DNA from: Euclidia mi
Taxonomy: Eukaryota > Arthropoda > Insecta > Lepidoptera > Erebidae
DNA length: 64,000 bases
Direction: 5' to 3'
Assembly (NCBI GenBank): GCA_944739405.2
Contig: OX123182.2
Location: 95,286,051-95,350,050, forward strand
The position numbers were made by a program, and so were the translations under genes. The notes under the pieces were generated by a model. That model saw only the letters and a program-made list of their open reading frames with translations, did not search any database and was not told the origin of the DNA. Numbering within the stretch: position 1 is the stretch's first letter; each line of letters opens with the position of its first letter. Of the stretch, positions 42,895 through 53,781 are shown piece after piece.

Positions 42895-43317
42895 TACCCG
42901 CCCACTAAGGACAACAGTCCTTAACATTTTCCATATGCTATACATATACACAGTAATGCCAGAAAATATACAAATTAAATATCGTCAAATCTATGATACC
43001 GTGCATTTAAAGTGATTGCCCTGGTTACATATCCCCGCCAGTGTGTTTTCCAAATATCAACCCTTTACCACCTGACGGGTGGTAAATCAGTTTCCTTAAC
43101 CAAGACGACGTCACTTGTATCCGATTCCGGTATCAATATAAACCATTTGTGCCTGTGCATCAAACCAAAAGTTAAGCCAAATGTGATTCCATTCTAAATG
43201 TGTCGTATCCGCCCACCAACACGTAGTATACCTGATTCCAAATATGATTTAAAGAGGTAAGTACTTTCTTTTTACGCTTTACCATTGCTAATATTATTTA
43301 TTGCTTGCTTAAAATAT
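42895..43317 (-). pseudogene. BEL element 2: polypurine tract and pol remnant
   Basis: Next to the LTR the minus strand is purine-rich ('gtgggcgggta'), a likely plus-strand primer. Near 43030-43100 the minus strand contains 'LPPVRWW', recalling the extreme C-terminus of BEL integrase, out of a long frame. The rest is non-coding. Confidence 0.5.
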
Positions 43318-46038
43318 TTATTTTGAGTTCTTTATACCATTATTTAATTCCTTATGTATTTCCTCTTTCAAAAGGTAAGTATGCTTTGCTATTTTATCTC
43401 TTTCTTTCTTTAAGAATCTTCTGCAATACGCCACTACAGCGCCATAGGAATTATATGCATCGTAATATCCATGAAGTCTTACTAGCCAGACATTAGGTTT
43501 ACATTGCATCCAGCGATTCAACTGAAAGTTAGTCATATCATTCAACGCTTCACGGTAAGTAAACCATTTATAAAGTAATTTTTGTGGCAGTTCTTCATCC
43601 CAACCTAGTCCAGACAACCATAACCTATGAATGCATATTATTGTGATTATAATACTCGATGCCAGCCATCTCAGTGGATCATATAAACAAGATCTATGGT
43701 GTAAATTCTTCCTTTTAGACGCAGGTACCGGCATGGCAGGCAGTTTAAAAGCATTTTCAAAACGATCTTTAATCCGCTTCCAGGTAAGTCCGAGTATCTT
43801 ATTTGTACTTACTACTTTAAGCTCTTTACCAATTTCTGTATCTTCAGTCCTTTCATTATTCTTCTGTATCTTATTCATTGCTGTTTTGCTGTTGCCATTC
43901 CGTTTGTGTAGATCGAACTCACCTTCATTTAACAAACTAGTTAATTGATCACGTAATTTTATTGCTTTATTGTCATCATCACACCCATTTCTATCTTCAT
44001 CACTATCCATATAGAAATCTCCTTTGACCTTTTCTACTGTTTTCTCTTCTTTAAAAGGTACTACATCACAGCCACTTTCATCATGTGTAGTAGTAGGAGT
44101 GTGAATGTTTTCGCAGCTCTGTTCTCCTCCTTCAGACAAGACTTTTTCAATACTTTGTGGTTTGTTTTCCATTTCCCAAAAGGCTTTCATCATGTTGTCC
44201 TTCTGAACATGCATACTTACTAAATTTGACGAATACTGTTGTTCTTTGTTTGTTCCAGATAAGATCCACCCGAAAATTGTTTCTTGAGCTAGCAACGAGC
44301 CCGATGGACATTTATGGAACCCTTTTCGTAATATGTTGCCGTAAACATCAGATCCCAACAACATATCTATCTTGTTGGGTGAATTAAAATTTGGATCAGC
44401 TAATTTGATGTTTTCTATAACTGACCAAGGTTCCAGTAATATTTCCCTTGGTGGCAGTAACCCGGTCAATTTGTCTAATACATAAGCGGTAACATGAACA
44501 ACGCAGTCTGAATTGTGCAATGAATGAAGACAAACTTGTGTCTTTGATTTAGAAACCACCTGAACTTCACTGCCCAATCCCGAAAAATTGCCCATGACTG
44601 CGGTGCTCTTTAAACCCAACAACTGAACTGCTGCTTGCGTTATAAAAGAAATGTGCGATCCCTGGTCTACTAAAACGCGCAGAGGTATGACACCTCTTTT
44701 TGACTGAACATTAACAATAATTGTTGGTAATAACGAAACTTTTGCAAACCCTTTTGTAATGTGTGCGCTTCCCGTGGTAACTTCATCTGATCCCTGGTGT
44801 GATGCTACAGGCTCCAATGGTGAGTTAGTCTCAGCACTACTGGAATGTAATAATGAGTGATGTCGTCTTTTACATATTTGGCAAGAAGTTGTGATACGAC
44901 AATACTTAACACTGTGATTATTCCCCAAACAGTTGTAACATAAGCGATTGTCTTTTACAAATGTACGTCTTGTGTTGCTGTCTAATTTAACAAAATCTTT
45001 ACAAAAACATATTTTGTGATCACCCTTACAATAAGAACAAGTCACTTGCGAACAATTATGTGCTTGCGAAGTATGAAAATTGTTACTGAAATGAGGTTTG
45101 GCCATTTGCTTATGATGTGTATCCTTATTAGTTGTATCCAAAAATTCTAAAGAATGAAATCTATTTTGTAAAAATATTTGAAATTGTTCAAAATTTGGTA
45201 ATACATTATAATCAAATGTAATTTCACTGACTTTGGCTTCCCATTGTTTCCTCGTTTCAGTATCAAATTTCTGTGATACAATATAAATAACAATTGCATC
45301 CCACGAAGTTGTGTCTATACCCAAACCCTTTAATCCATGCAACATGTCTGTAGTGTTGTCCAACAATTGTTTAAGATTTGTTGCAGATTCTGTCGTTATA
45401 CTCCGCTGTGAGAAGAATCTTGAAAATATATTGTTTGCCAGAAATTGTTTATTATTGAACCTTTTCTCCAGTAAGCTCCAACACTGCTGATAATTTTCGG
45501 TGGTAATAGGTATGTGACGTAATAACTGCTCCGCTTCTCCCGTCAAGTGTCCCTTTAGATAGTGAAGCTTCTGAACACTATCAATGTTTTCGTTGTTATG
45601 GATCAATGATACAAACAAATCCCTAAAAGTAATCCATTCTGTGTTACGACCCGAAAACGTTGGTATCGTAATCATTGGTAGCTTTATGGGTGAGAAAGTC
45701 TTGAAGAACTTTGGTTCATTGTTACTAGAATGACCACATTTTTCTGTACTATTACCGCTTATTTTGTCTAATAAATCCGTCAATTCCGAAATAAAATCCA
45801 AATAAAATTCCTCGACTTCATTAAATATATCCTCTTTAAAATAATCAGACCTTTTTGCATCTTTGCATTTTAAAATCATAGAGTGATTAAGAAAAAACTC
45901 TTGCCATTTACTTTTGACATTGTCAATTCTATTACTGACATATGACTTAGAAATGTTCTCCTTCGAAATCTTTTTGAAATTAATTTTAGATTTCTGTAAT
46001 TGTAGCCGAATGTCTTCTTGAATGCCGATAAGTTCCAT
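43318..46038 (-). CDS. BEL Gag-protease with residual RT, one long frame
   Basis: I start at the first ATG (46038, 'MELIGIQEDIRL'); the frame opens nine codons earlier without ATG. It encodes about 906 residues. In order: coiled N-terminus; DUF1759-like capsid ('LPMITIPTFSGRNTEWITF', about 120-290); zinc knuckles ('CYNCLGNNHSVKYC', 'CQICKRRHHS'); aspartic protease 'LVDQGSH' (Asp458); 'IDMLLGSDVYG'; a low-complexity acidic section; then RT remnants 'KILGLTWKRI', 'LYDPLRWLAS', 'LWLSGLGWDEELP' and the start of RNase H. The RT catalytic YXDD region is missing. The deletion left the frame open, so a Gag-like protein could still be made. Confidence 0.9.
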   Translation of the reverse strand: MELIGIQEDIRLQLQKSKINFKKISKENISKSYVSNRIDNVKSKWQEFFLNHSMILKCKDAKRSDYFKEDIFNEVEEFYLDFISELTDLLDKISGNSTEKCGHSSNNEPKFFKTFSPIKLPMITIPTFSGRNTEWITFRDLFVSLIHNNENIDSVQKLHYLKGHLTGEAEQLLRHIPITTENYQQCWSLLEKRFNNKQFLANNIFSRFFSQRSITTESATNLKQLLDNTTDMLHGLKGLGIDTTSWDAIVIYIVSQKFDTETRKQWEAKVSEITFDYNVLPNFEQFQIFLQNRFHSLEFLDTTNKDTHHKQMAKPHFSNNFHTSQAHNCSQVTCSYCKGDHKICFCKDFVKLDSNTRRTFVKDNRLCYNCLGNNHSVKYCRITTSCQICKRRHHSLLHSSSAETNSPLEPVASHQGSDEVTTGSAHITKGFAKVSLLPTIIVNVQSKRGVIPLRVLVDQGSHISFITQAAVQLLGLKSTAVMGNFSGLGSEVQVVSKSKTQVCLHSLHNSDCVVHVTAYVLDKLTGLLPPREILLEPWSVIENIKLADPNFNSPNKIDMLLGSDVYGNILRKGFHKCPSGSLLAQETIFGWILSGTNKEQQYSSNLVSMHVQKDNMMKAFWEMENKPQSIEKVLSEGGEQSCENIHTPTTTHDESGCDVVPFKEEKTVEKVKGDFYMDSDEDRNGCDDDNKAIKLRDQLTSLLNEGEFDLHKRNGNSKTAMNKIQKNNERTEDTEIGKELKVVSTNKILGLTWKRIKDRFENAFKLPAMPVPASKRKNLHHRSCLYDPLRWLASSIIITIICIHRLWLSGLGWDEELPQKLLYKWFTYREALNDMTNFQLNRWMQCKPNVWLVRLHGYYDAYNSYGAVVAYCRRFLKKERDKIAKHTYLLKEEIHKELNNGIKNSK

Positions 46039-46484
46039 AATGATGTGTTTTGGATCTTCTTGCAAATATTTTCTAAGTCAAGATGTTTATGAATTTTTCT
46101 AAGTCTTTTTTATTTTACAAACCTATGCGAAATCGGGCATAGGTTCCCCGTAGTAGCACTTTTTCACCAACTATTCTAAGTCCTAGCTAACAATTTGAAA
46201 TTTTACAAGTCCTAATATTTTTCTAAGTCCCTATTCTAATACCAACTTTAACGTACTCACAGTCTTTGGTCCACACAACACAACACTTGCCCGCTTTGTC
46301 CGTCCAGTGGTACTCCTCACTCCTGCTGCAGCCAATCCCGTGTATTCGCTGAGATGTCGTTGTCTTGGGTACTGTCGCTCCCTGTACCCAAGTGCCTGAG
46401 ATCCTCAACGATAATCCGTCGCCCTTAATCTCGGGTTGAGCCTTGCAGCTCTGGTCGGACAAAGATCAACTTCTAACCAGTATT

Positions 46485-46504
46485 AAATCCGGCTCGAAGG
46501 ACCA
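46485..46504 (-). other. Primer-binding site for tRNA-Tyr
   Basis: The 20 bases read AAATCCGGCTCGAAGGACCA on the plus strand, as in the 3' end of metazoan tRNA-Tyr including CCA. It directly adjoins the LTR at 46505, as expected for a minus-strand element. Confidence 0.85.
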
Positions 46505-46876
46505 TGTCCCAATTTCCTAGGGAAATCCAACGGTGCTGAAATTGGAACCACCTTAGGTCAACAATAAAACACCAGAGTATTAGATGAAGCACGTTCATTG
46601 TATTAAAACACCCAATATTTATACTAGCCGCGGTAACCAAACCATACCTTGAATTTAAATCGATGACTGCCATCTATCGACACGAAATATAACTATAAAA
46701 ATGCCCAAAACTATTTATAGTGTCATCGGTAACGAAACCATAGCTCGAATTTAAACCGATAAGCTCCCTCTATCGGTCCCCTTTGAAATTAATAATTATA
46801 TACATTAAAATAATTCATAGTGCAATAAAAACTAAAATAAATATGTAAAAACCATTTTGCTTTACAATCCTGAACA
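46505..46876 (-). repeat. 5' LTR of BEL element 2 (minus orientation)
   Basis: Same 372-bp length and ends as 42523-42894. Followed by 'ggtaa' and the Helitron 3' part. Confidence 0.95.
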
Positions 46877-46920
46877 GGTAAATTTAAAAAAATGCAGGCG
46901 TAGCTGCTGGCGTCCTCTAG

Positions 46921-47677
46921 TTTATTATAAAGTGATGATATATTAGGCATTTCTTTCTGAATAACAGAAATTTCACTAAATTATTTTGGCAATAAAGTAT
47001 AATTCAAATATTTCAGACTCACACGAAATGGCCGAAAAAAATATAATGCGTGTGTGTAACATAACCTTCTTCTTTTTCTGTATTTTAGATTACAAATATT
47101 TTCAGGAGTTAAACAGAGTCTTCACTAACGAGTCGTCGATCCGTATATACATGGTGTATGACGTTTAATAGGAAAAGTTTGAGCAAAACTCTGTGGCGGT
47201 TGCTGGCCCCTACCAACCTTCCAGCGCATAATTTTGCTACTGCAGTTGCTACTTAAAATGTATGACCCTACCTTTGATACTTGCTATGATTTTCTTGAAG
47301 ATAGCTTTTCTGTACAGTTTACTGACTTTTCAGTATCGGCTGACTACACGCATAGAAATTGATGGTACAAGGGTTCTGGTGGCACAGAGAAGCATAATTA
47401 GTTTATATCTAAAATAGTCATCAGGTATACTCCTTCTACTTGTTGGGAACATGGTCCAGATATATTTTTACGAAGAGTTTAAATTCTGTGAAAAGAAAAG
47501 CAGTAACGCTATTTATGATCTTGGTTTTATTTGTTATCTTGCACACAACACATATACAAAAGCCGACTCAATGTCATAGTCGTACTCTGAAACCTAGTAC
47601 AAAGGAAGTTCTACATTGTAAGAAAAAATCATATAATCTGGAAATGACGAAATTATATTCATAAAATTAATACATTT
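46921..47677. other. No gene confirmed
   Basis: A 74-codon frame (47440-47664) has no recognisable motif. Otherwise AT-rich. Confidence 0.4.
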
Positions 47678-48059
47678 CGACGCCCCCAAGGAATAAACCT
47701 GTATTATACTAATACTTACTTTTTATTGTTATACCATTTACGGTATCTAGGGGTCGGGATACACCTATGCAATTTTTTTCAATTTTTTTCTGCTGTAATT
47801 TTCAACGCTTTTCCTTATAACACTTTTGTTCTTTGGAAATTTTTAATATTTTATTTACTAGAAAAATAACGTAATACATTTTTACAAGTTAAGTTTTGCG
47901 GCTACATTTCGGTAAAGTAATAGTACTGGAAAATATTTCAGCAAAATTGCTGGTTAACACCATTACAGGTTTACTATAGTAAATTATGTGGCAAACATTT
48001 TCGGTAATTCATTATTACAGTTATCATCCGGGACATAAATTTATACCTACTATACATAT

Positions 48060-49030
48060 TGGCGGTAACTTGCTCGCGCTCGGCGGCTCAAGAACGCGTT
48101 TCTACATGTAATACACATTACGCACACTAATACTAATATGCGGCGTCGGTGATAGTCAGTGCATCTCTTTCTAAACACGGAAATAAACTGCGACAGATTA
48201 TCGCGCACACAATAATTGTTATAATAAGGAGTTTTTGTGTCTTGTATGAGTTTATGTTTGAGTGCTAGTTGTTGATGTATGATGTTTGCTACCTGGTTGT
48301 GTCTATGAGTGTAATCTGCCTGTGTGAGTTGTGTGCATGCTCCAGTTATGTGTTGTATGGTTTCTGATTGGTTATGGCATTTACGACATTTGTCATAAGT
48401 GATTTTGGGATCGTTAATTATATACTTTCTGTAGTTTTTTGTGTTTATAATCTGATCTTGAATTGCAATAATAAATGCCTTCTGTTTCAGAAAATAAATT
48501 GCCTATCCTAAGCCATTTATTTGATGCTATTGTATCTATGTGGGGTTGCTCTAAATCATGAGGGTGCCGGCCATGAAGCACTTTCGTTTTCCAATCATAT
48601 AGTTTTTGCTTTTGTGCATCATGGATTTTAGTGTGTTGTGTCTCTGTTTGATCGTGCAAGTTAAGTGGTGAGTAGTTGATATTATTTGTAACTATGGCGT
48701 TGTGAATTTCACTTGTATTAGACTTTGCGTGGAAAAAGGTTTTTAAACTTCTTATTTGTTTTTGGGAAAGTTCGTGGATGTCTATCAGGCCTCTCCCTCC
48801 GTTTTGGCATTTGATGGATAGCCTCTCTATAGCAGATTTAGGGTGCAGATTATATTGTTTGGTTAGTGTAGTACGAGTCATTCTCTCTATTTGCTGTATA
48901 TCAGTTTTCCTTCATTTTATTAAACCAAAAGAATATGTTAAAATAGGAATTGCGTAAGTATTCAATGCCTTTATTAGGTGCTTGCCCATTAGTTGAGTTT
49001 TACATAGGGCAGTTAATCTCCTATTATGTT
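48060..49030 (-). pseudogene. LINE ORF2 C-terminus with CCHC knuckle
   Basis: Minus-strand frame 48414-48881 has 'HPKSAIERLSIKCQNGGRGL', 'DIHELSQKQIRSLKTFFHAK', 'LYDWKTKVLHGRHPHDLEQP' and 'ASNKWLRIGNLFSETEG'. After a frameshift near 48485 the homology continues with 'INTKNYRKYI' and a knuckle 'CRKCHNQSETIQHITGAC' (about 48340-48400). This is the post-RT region of a LINE family found in many arthropods. RT itself is missing. Confidence 0.7.
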
Positions 49031-49269
49031 TCTCTCTTATCACGGTTATTCTTATAACTTTGGTGTCGGAAGAATAACCGGTCCTTTGGGAGGCTTACAC
49101 GGGGATATGGATCCAACGTGCAGAGGCCCGTAGAGATTTTTAATCTAAAATGGGATGGGATACATGCCGCGGAGGCTCCACAACTGCACTACTGAGTACA
49201 GCTACGGACTAGCCGCAGAACATGTAGGACTATTGTGATGATGTGGAGTCTAATTTAAATGGGTTATGG

Positions 49270-49735
49270 GGTTGGACGTTTAATGGACTGAAAATAATGG
49301 TACTATGCCAAATACTGCTAATAACAAACGGCACCTGCCAGTGATACTCTTATAGCATCCGTCCGGTGGCAGGTGGTGACTCGCCAACTCACTGGATGGG
49401 CCTTCTCTAAACAGCCGCCCAAAGCAAACAAACTCTACCATAGAGGCAGCCAGAGGGCAACACCGGTGCGAGTGGCTAAGGGTGTCGAGCGGTGCGGCAC
49501 TGGTTTTGCCATCGCGGGTCTTGTGACAACGGAGACCCGAAGCGGGTTTCCCTGTTGTTACGCCCTTAAGGCAAGCCAGAGTTGAGAGTCCTGCGGGCGC
49601 TCTTGGAAATCCACTCCAACCAGCCAACAAAGGCAAGCGGAGACGATGCCCTGACTGACCCTCTGAAGCATTCGGGACCGCAGTGTCGCCACACATATTC
49701 AGCTCGCCACAAAGCTGCCCTGCGGTTTGTAAGCT
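49270..49735 (-). repeat. GC-rich block, possible LINE 5' UTR
   Basis: Markedly GC-richer than its surroundings, with sharp edges. The minus frame (49280-49696) is alternative reading of non-coding-looking sequence and has no motif. Its position behind the LINE remnant suggests it may be the 5' region of that element, but I cannot show this. Confidence 0.4.
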
Positions 49736-50065
49736 TTCTTTTCTTCTTGTAATAATTTTTTTGTTTATATCACAAGATGAAGGTGATGTTTGAAAGCTAT
49801 TACTCTGCCCTTCGAGTTTGCGTTAGTCTCATGGTGAGATAACGACGGCCCCAGAGGGGTACTATTATTATTATTATTATTAATAGTAGGCGAGCCTATT
49901 GCCAAACTGAAATGCGATATTTCTTTGTTGATTGATTGTTAAGCCATTAAACATGTTATGTTACTTCAAAATAGGCGTGAAAATTCAACAGCAGCTACCT
50001 GTAGGTTACTAGCAGTCCAATTTGCTATCGTGGTTCCGTTATATTTAAATTTATAATCTTTAAAT
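49736..50065. other. Spacer with TTA microsatellite
   Basis: Contains (TTA)n at about 49862-49882 and 'taggcgagcctattgcc', a scrap of the 3579-type SINE. The last ~90 bases may be the decayed upstream part of the DUF7869-like gene. Confidence 0.45.
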
Positions 50066-50666
50066 TTGTCTATAACCCACAAATTTTTTGAGACTGGACA
50101 TAGCCAAAACGAGGGCGACTCAATGCATGCCTGTATTGAAAGGAACATGAGAAATAAGACTTATTTCTCTCTTTACTCACCTGATCAAATGTATAATAAT
50201 TCTAAACTCCAAAGTCTTGGGAGAAAAAATTTCTTTGTAAGATTAGAGCAAACAGATATTTTAGACATTAAACAATTGAAAAATCCTTTGAGTTGGCGTC
50301 GTGATATAGATGGAAAAACGATACGCTGGTCTGATGTAATGGAAATTAATGTATCATCATCCCAACAGGACAAAGTTTTCTTTAAATATGATTATGATGA
50401 TGCATATTCTGAATTAAATATTTTAAGTTCATTCCAAACGATTTGGGCGAAAACCTAATACAGATGCTTCAATAGAAGACACTGTATTGGCACAGGCTTA
50501 TCATCAAGCTCTTCCTATAAGCAAGGCATTGCATTCAGATTTACTGTCCTTGTGCAATAGTGGAGCGATTCCACGGTATTACCACGCATTTTATGAATCT
50601 TTAATTTCTGCAGAAATTAGTGATGATCGCGATGGTAATGATGATGCAAATGATAATACCGATTAG
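50066..50666 (+). pseudogene. DUF7869-like protein, C-terminal part
   Basis: Frame 1 (50066-50458, no genuine ATG at its start) reads 'ITHKFFETGHSQNEGDSMHA', 'LKNPLSWRRDIDGKTIRWSD' and 'DKVFFKYDYDD'. After a one-base shift near 50440 the homology goes on in another frame with 'GRKPNTDASIED', 'QALPISKALHSDLLSLCNSG' and 'AIPRYYHAFYESL', to a TAG at 50664-50666. An AATAAA follows at about 50743. I recognise the pattern from uncharacterised invertebrate proteins (DUF7869), usually repeated and probably transposon-borne. The biochemical role is unknown. The N-terminal half is missing. Confidence 0.65.
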
Positions 50667-51308
50667 TTATTAATGTTTTAACTTGGCTATTCTTTATATT
50701 TTCACTAATTGTAATTTGTGATCTCTTTGAAAACTTGGTTTCCAATAAAAGTTACAATTTTCATAAATTTTGTAAGCTTTCTTTAATTATTCCCTCGAAG
50801 ATAGTGAAGAAAAATTTATTTTACATAATCGGTTTTCAATGATTACGATAATATGACTAACATTTTTTTTCTCTATAATATACGGGTTACACAACGTTAC
50901 CCATTTATGGTTATTTAAAATTAACCATAATAAGTCGGTAACTGAACATTACAATCTCTCGCCTGTAATTAAAAACACGTTTAATAATCGAGTAAAGCAA
51001 TATTATGCCCATGATTTTCAAGAAATTTACAAGAATAATTCGGTAAGTAAACAAAACTGGAAGAATATTAATAAGACGGGATCGTAAGATATCAATACAC
51101 CAAAAATTTAATGAAACCATTTTCGGTAATATGTATTTTGGTTCATAACTAATTATGTGCATTTTTAATAGTTACACTAAATACTGTAAACTTTTCGGGT
51201 AAAAATAAGCTTTTCCGTCATATTACAATTTTGTCATAGTCACATTTTGTTGAAGAGATATACCCCAAAAACACTAAATCATTTTTCCTGAAAAATTTGA
51301 GTTTTGCG
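50667..51308. other. 3' flank of the DUF7869-like gene
   Basis: AT-rich; polyadenylation-like AATAAA at about 50743. The pair 'cccatttatggttatttaaa' and 'aattaaccataataag' near 50900-50935 is a short imperfect inverted repeat. No other frame recognised. Confidence 0.4.
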
Positions 51309-51557
51309 ATTACGGGTTTATTTCCTGGGGACGTCGATTTATACCTATAAATTATTCTTGATTTAACTAATTACTAAGTTATTTATTTTATACCTGTAAA
51401 AGCTTTTACGTACGTCGATTTGTACCCAAAATACAATGATGTGGCATTTACATAAATTAATTGTTTTCCACACAATTTATATGATTAGTTCTGCAGACCG
51501 CATCTAACGATGAACACGTTTAATTGACTAGCCTGGGTAACTTATATAAAGAAAAAG

Positions 51558-51602
51558 ATAGTGGGTGGTGACACTTGTATTCTATGCCGTCAACCACACA
51601 GC
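51558..51602 (-). repeat. Fragment of the compound SINE's 5' module
   Basis: 'gggtggtgacacttgtattc' and 'tatgccgtcaaccacaca' match 20605-20643. Confidence 0.85.
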
Positions 51603-52285
51603 AACAATCAAAAGATACAGCAATTTAACTATATTTTCAAACTCGCAACTACTCTCAAGGGAATCAAAACCTACAGGGTACTTCCCGTGAACTCAGAATC
51701 TTGAAATTTGGTACGAAGCAATAACTTATACCACAGATAAAGGAAAAATGGCGAAAACAGTAAATTTTTAGTTATATCATATAAAAAATTGTTTTTATTA
51801 ATTTAAAAGTTACTTCCCCTTTCCTTATGAACGTGTTAAGTTATTATATTGAAATTCATATCAAATATTTGAGTCTATAATACGTTTAAGCTGTAACAAA
51901 ATCAAACTTCTATCTCAACGCAATCAAAAGATACAGCAATTTTACTATATTTTCAAACTCGCAACTACTCACAAGGGATTCAAAACCTACAGGATACTTC
52001 CCGTGAACTCAGAATCTTGAACTTTGGTACGAAGCAATGTCTTATAGCACAGATAAAGGAAAAATTGCGAAAACAGTAAATTTTTAGTTACATCATATGA
52101 AAAAATGTTTTATTAATTTAAAAGTAACTTTCCCCTTTCCTCATGAACGCGTTAAGTTATTAAATTCAAATGCATATCAAATGCTCAAGTCAAAGCTAAA
52201 GGGTTATTCCAGTCGATCTAGAATCTTGAAATTTTGAATAAAGCAACGTTTTATAGCAGATAAGAAAAAGTTCGCAAACCTAGTT
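51603..52285 (+). repeat. ~316-bp satellite-like tandem repeat, >2 units
   Basis: The unit beginning 'caatcaaaagatacagcaat' at 51605 recurs at 51921, and a partial third unit starts near 52190 ('agaatcttgaaattttgaat'). Units 1 and 2 are about 95% alike by eye. Confidence 0.9.
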
Positions 52286-52384
52286 AAATCACATATTTTT
52301 TTTAATAATTATATATACCTACCTCCAGGTTTGTACGGAACCCTCGGTGCACGAGTTCGACTCGCACTTGACCGGTTTATTTTT

Positions 52385-53205
52385 ATATCACCTCTGTCTG
52401 AAATTAAAGACGGCACATACAGTTTATGATACTATTGCATTGTTCAGTGCTACAGAAACATGAAAATTTGTATTACTTACCTAGTCGTACATTTTAAAAT
52501 ATATTATGTATTGACATTATCACCTCGTTATCCAAATAAGAACGTATGTTTTTTTTTGGTTTTACGAACATATATATGTAACAAAATTTTATAGCAATGA
52601 CATTCAGTCTAGGTGCCAAATGTACTTAGGATGCACAGTTACGTATATCCTTTTAAATCGAAACACTTGCATACTTGTGTTCTATGAATGTTAAGTATAT
52701 ATTTTAACTATGCAGTCAACAATATATCTAATTACTATGATAAACGTAAAACTTTGTGAGGAAGGATGCCCGCATGTTTGTTAATTTCACGCAAAAACTA
52801 CTGTACGTTTTTTTATGAACTTTGCAATATTATACTTTATTTATTCATCAGAATAGTGTTATTCTGATGAATAAATAAAGTATAGGCTATATTTTCTTGC
52901 TATAACCGATACCCACGCAAACGAAGCCGTAGGAAAACCTAGTTCTGCTATAACTTAATATGCATCTCCAACAAATTACAAAATTCCGTCACGTCACCGC
53001 AGAACCGCTACTTAGTTATCATCGGGTCTCTAAATTACAATTTTGAGACATAGTATCAGCCATTGACCTTCGTCATTCGTCAACTTGCAGACGGGAAAGT
53101 GAAAACACAGCTATAGAGACTTTAAAATGAATCAGTTGGAGAGCTTTTAAGTGAGTAGGATTTCATTCTGTGGCTTTTAGCGTGACTTGATGCCGTAATG
53201 TTCAC
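52385..53205 (+). repeat. Dispersed ~1-kb repeat, copy 2
   Basis: Counterpart of 28795-29960, without the SINE. Includes a Helitron-like segment (52726-52942, ends CTAG|T) and the hairpin at 52831-52884. Confidence 0.9.
52831..52884. repeat. Perfect 25-bp hairpin absent from paralogue
   Basis: Arms 52831-52855 and 52860-52884 are exact reverse complements around 'gtgt'. The paralogous copy at 29581-29620 reads 'gaataacacataggc' at the same point and has no hairpin. Confidence 0.95.
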
Positions 53206-53781
53206 CATCTGGATGGGTGGACCGCTTATGGAGCATTAATATCAGAGCTACCGTGCTTCGGTGGGCAAGTAAAGCATCGGTCCTGTTTTGCATCATGATA
53301 ATAATCGTTAGGCCTTCGGAGTGCCTAAAAACGCTGACATCAGATAGGAATACGAAGAGAATAAGATAATTGGAGACAATTATATTAGATTAACTTTGAA
53401 TTATAATTAAATACTTTATTAATTTATACAAGCCCACCGTGGGCTTCAGCAGCTTCGAATACAGTTTATTCTTTAGACGAACGAATAAAAAATATCTATC
53501 TATGGTTTTTAAGGTTTTAAGATTCACTATTTCAGTATACGGTGTCGTAAAACAGTGCGTAGTTAAGTCTAAGAATAAATCTTGTGTCACTTGGGACTCT
53601 ACAAATATTCAATCAACGGACACAAAGTACACCCAGAATCAAAACAACGAAAGGTGGATCGCTCAACCTGTTGTCAGGTTTAAACTAACAACATTCGGAG
53701 TAGTGCCAAACGGCGAGGCACTTATACCATACGTCTAATAACGTTTCAAGATTAATTTTGTGGTTAATACTATCATTTATA
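53206..53781. other. No gene confirmed
   Basis: Opposed frames at 53390-53590 (-) and 53439-53738 (+) overlap and lack motifs. The stretch 'tcaacggacacaaagt' to 'gtgccaaacggcgaggca' resembles, reversed, 31015-31130, so it is another diverged repeat. Confidence 0.4.

Larger units (their letters stand above)
42523..46876 (-). mobile_element. Second BEL/Pao LTR retrotransposon
   Basis: Two 372-bp LTRs (42523-42894 and 46505-46876) with about two differences flank a 3.6-kb interior on the minus strand. The target duplication is 'gataa' (42518-42522) and 'ggtaa' (46877-46881), one mismatch, and the uninterrupted Helitron shows 'ggtaa' as the likely original. A tRNA-Tyr primer site adjoins the 5' LTR. 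RT is internally deleted and most of RNase H and integrase are missing, so this is a recently moved non-autonomous copy. Confidence 0.95.
42357..46920 (+). mobile_element. Helitron copy 2, split by a BEL element
   Basis: The 5' part (42357-42522) starts A|TCTTAATATATAAAATCC and the 3' part (46877-46920) ends 'ctggcgtcctctag|T' with CTAG. Joined in order, the two parts match the uninterrupted copy at 25705-25914 (reverse orientation), across 'gccaaaacg' and 'ggtaaat'. The BEL element sits exactly between them. Confidence 0.85.
47678..51336. mobile_element. Candidate DNA transposon with a DUF7869-like gene
   Basis: A 28-bp stretch at 47678-47705 ('cgacgcccccaaggaataaa' start) matches the reverse complement of 51309-51336 at 23 of 28 positions. 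Variants of the motif 'gggacgtcgatttatacc' recur at about 48028 and 51408. Between the ends lie a DUF7869-like protein fragment and LINE material. The pairing suggests terminal inverted repeats of a class II element. I found no target duplication, so the boundaries and the class are tentative. Confidence 0.4.

Noticed and set aside
49280..49696. 138-codon minus frame in the GC-rich block
   Set aside because: No motif, and the block has the look of untranslated LINE sequence; the frame length follows from its base composition.
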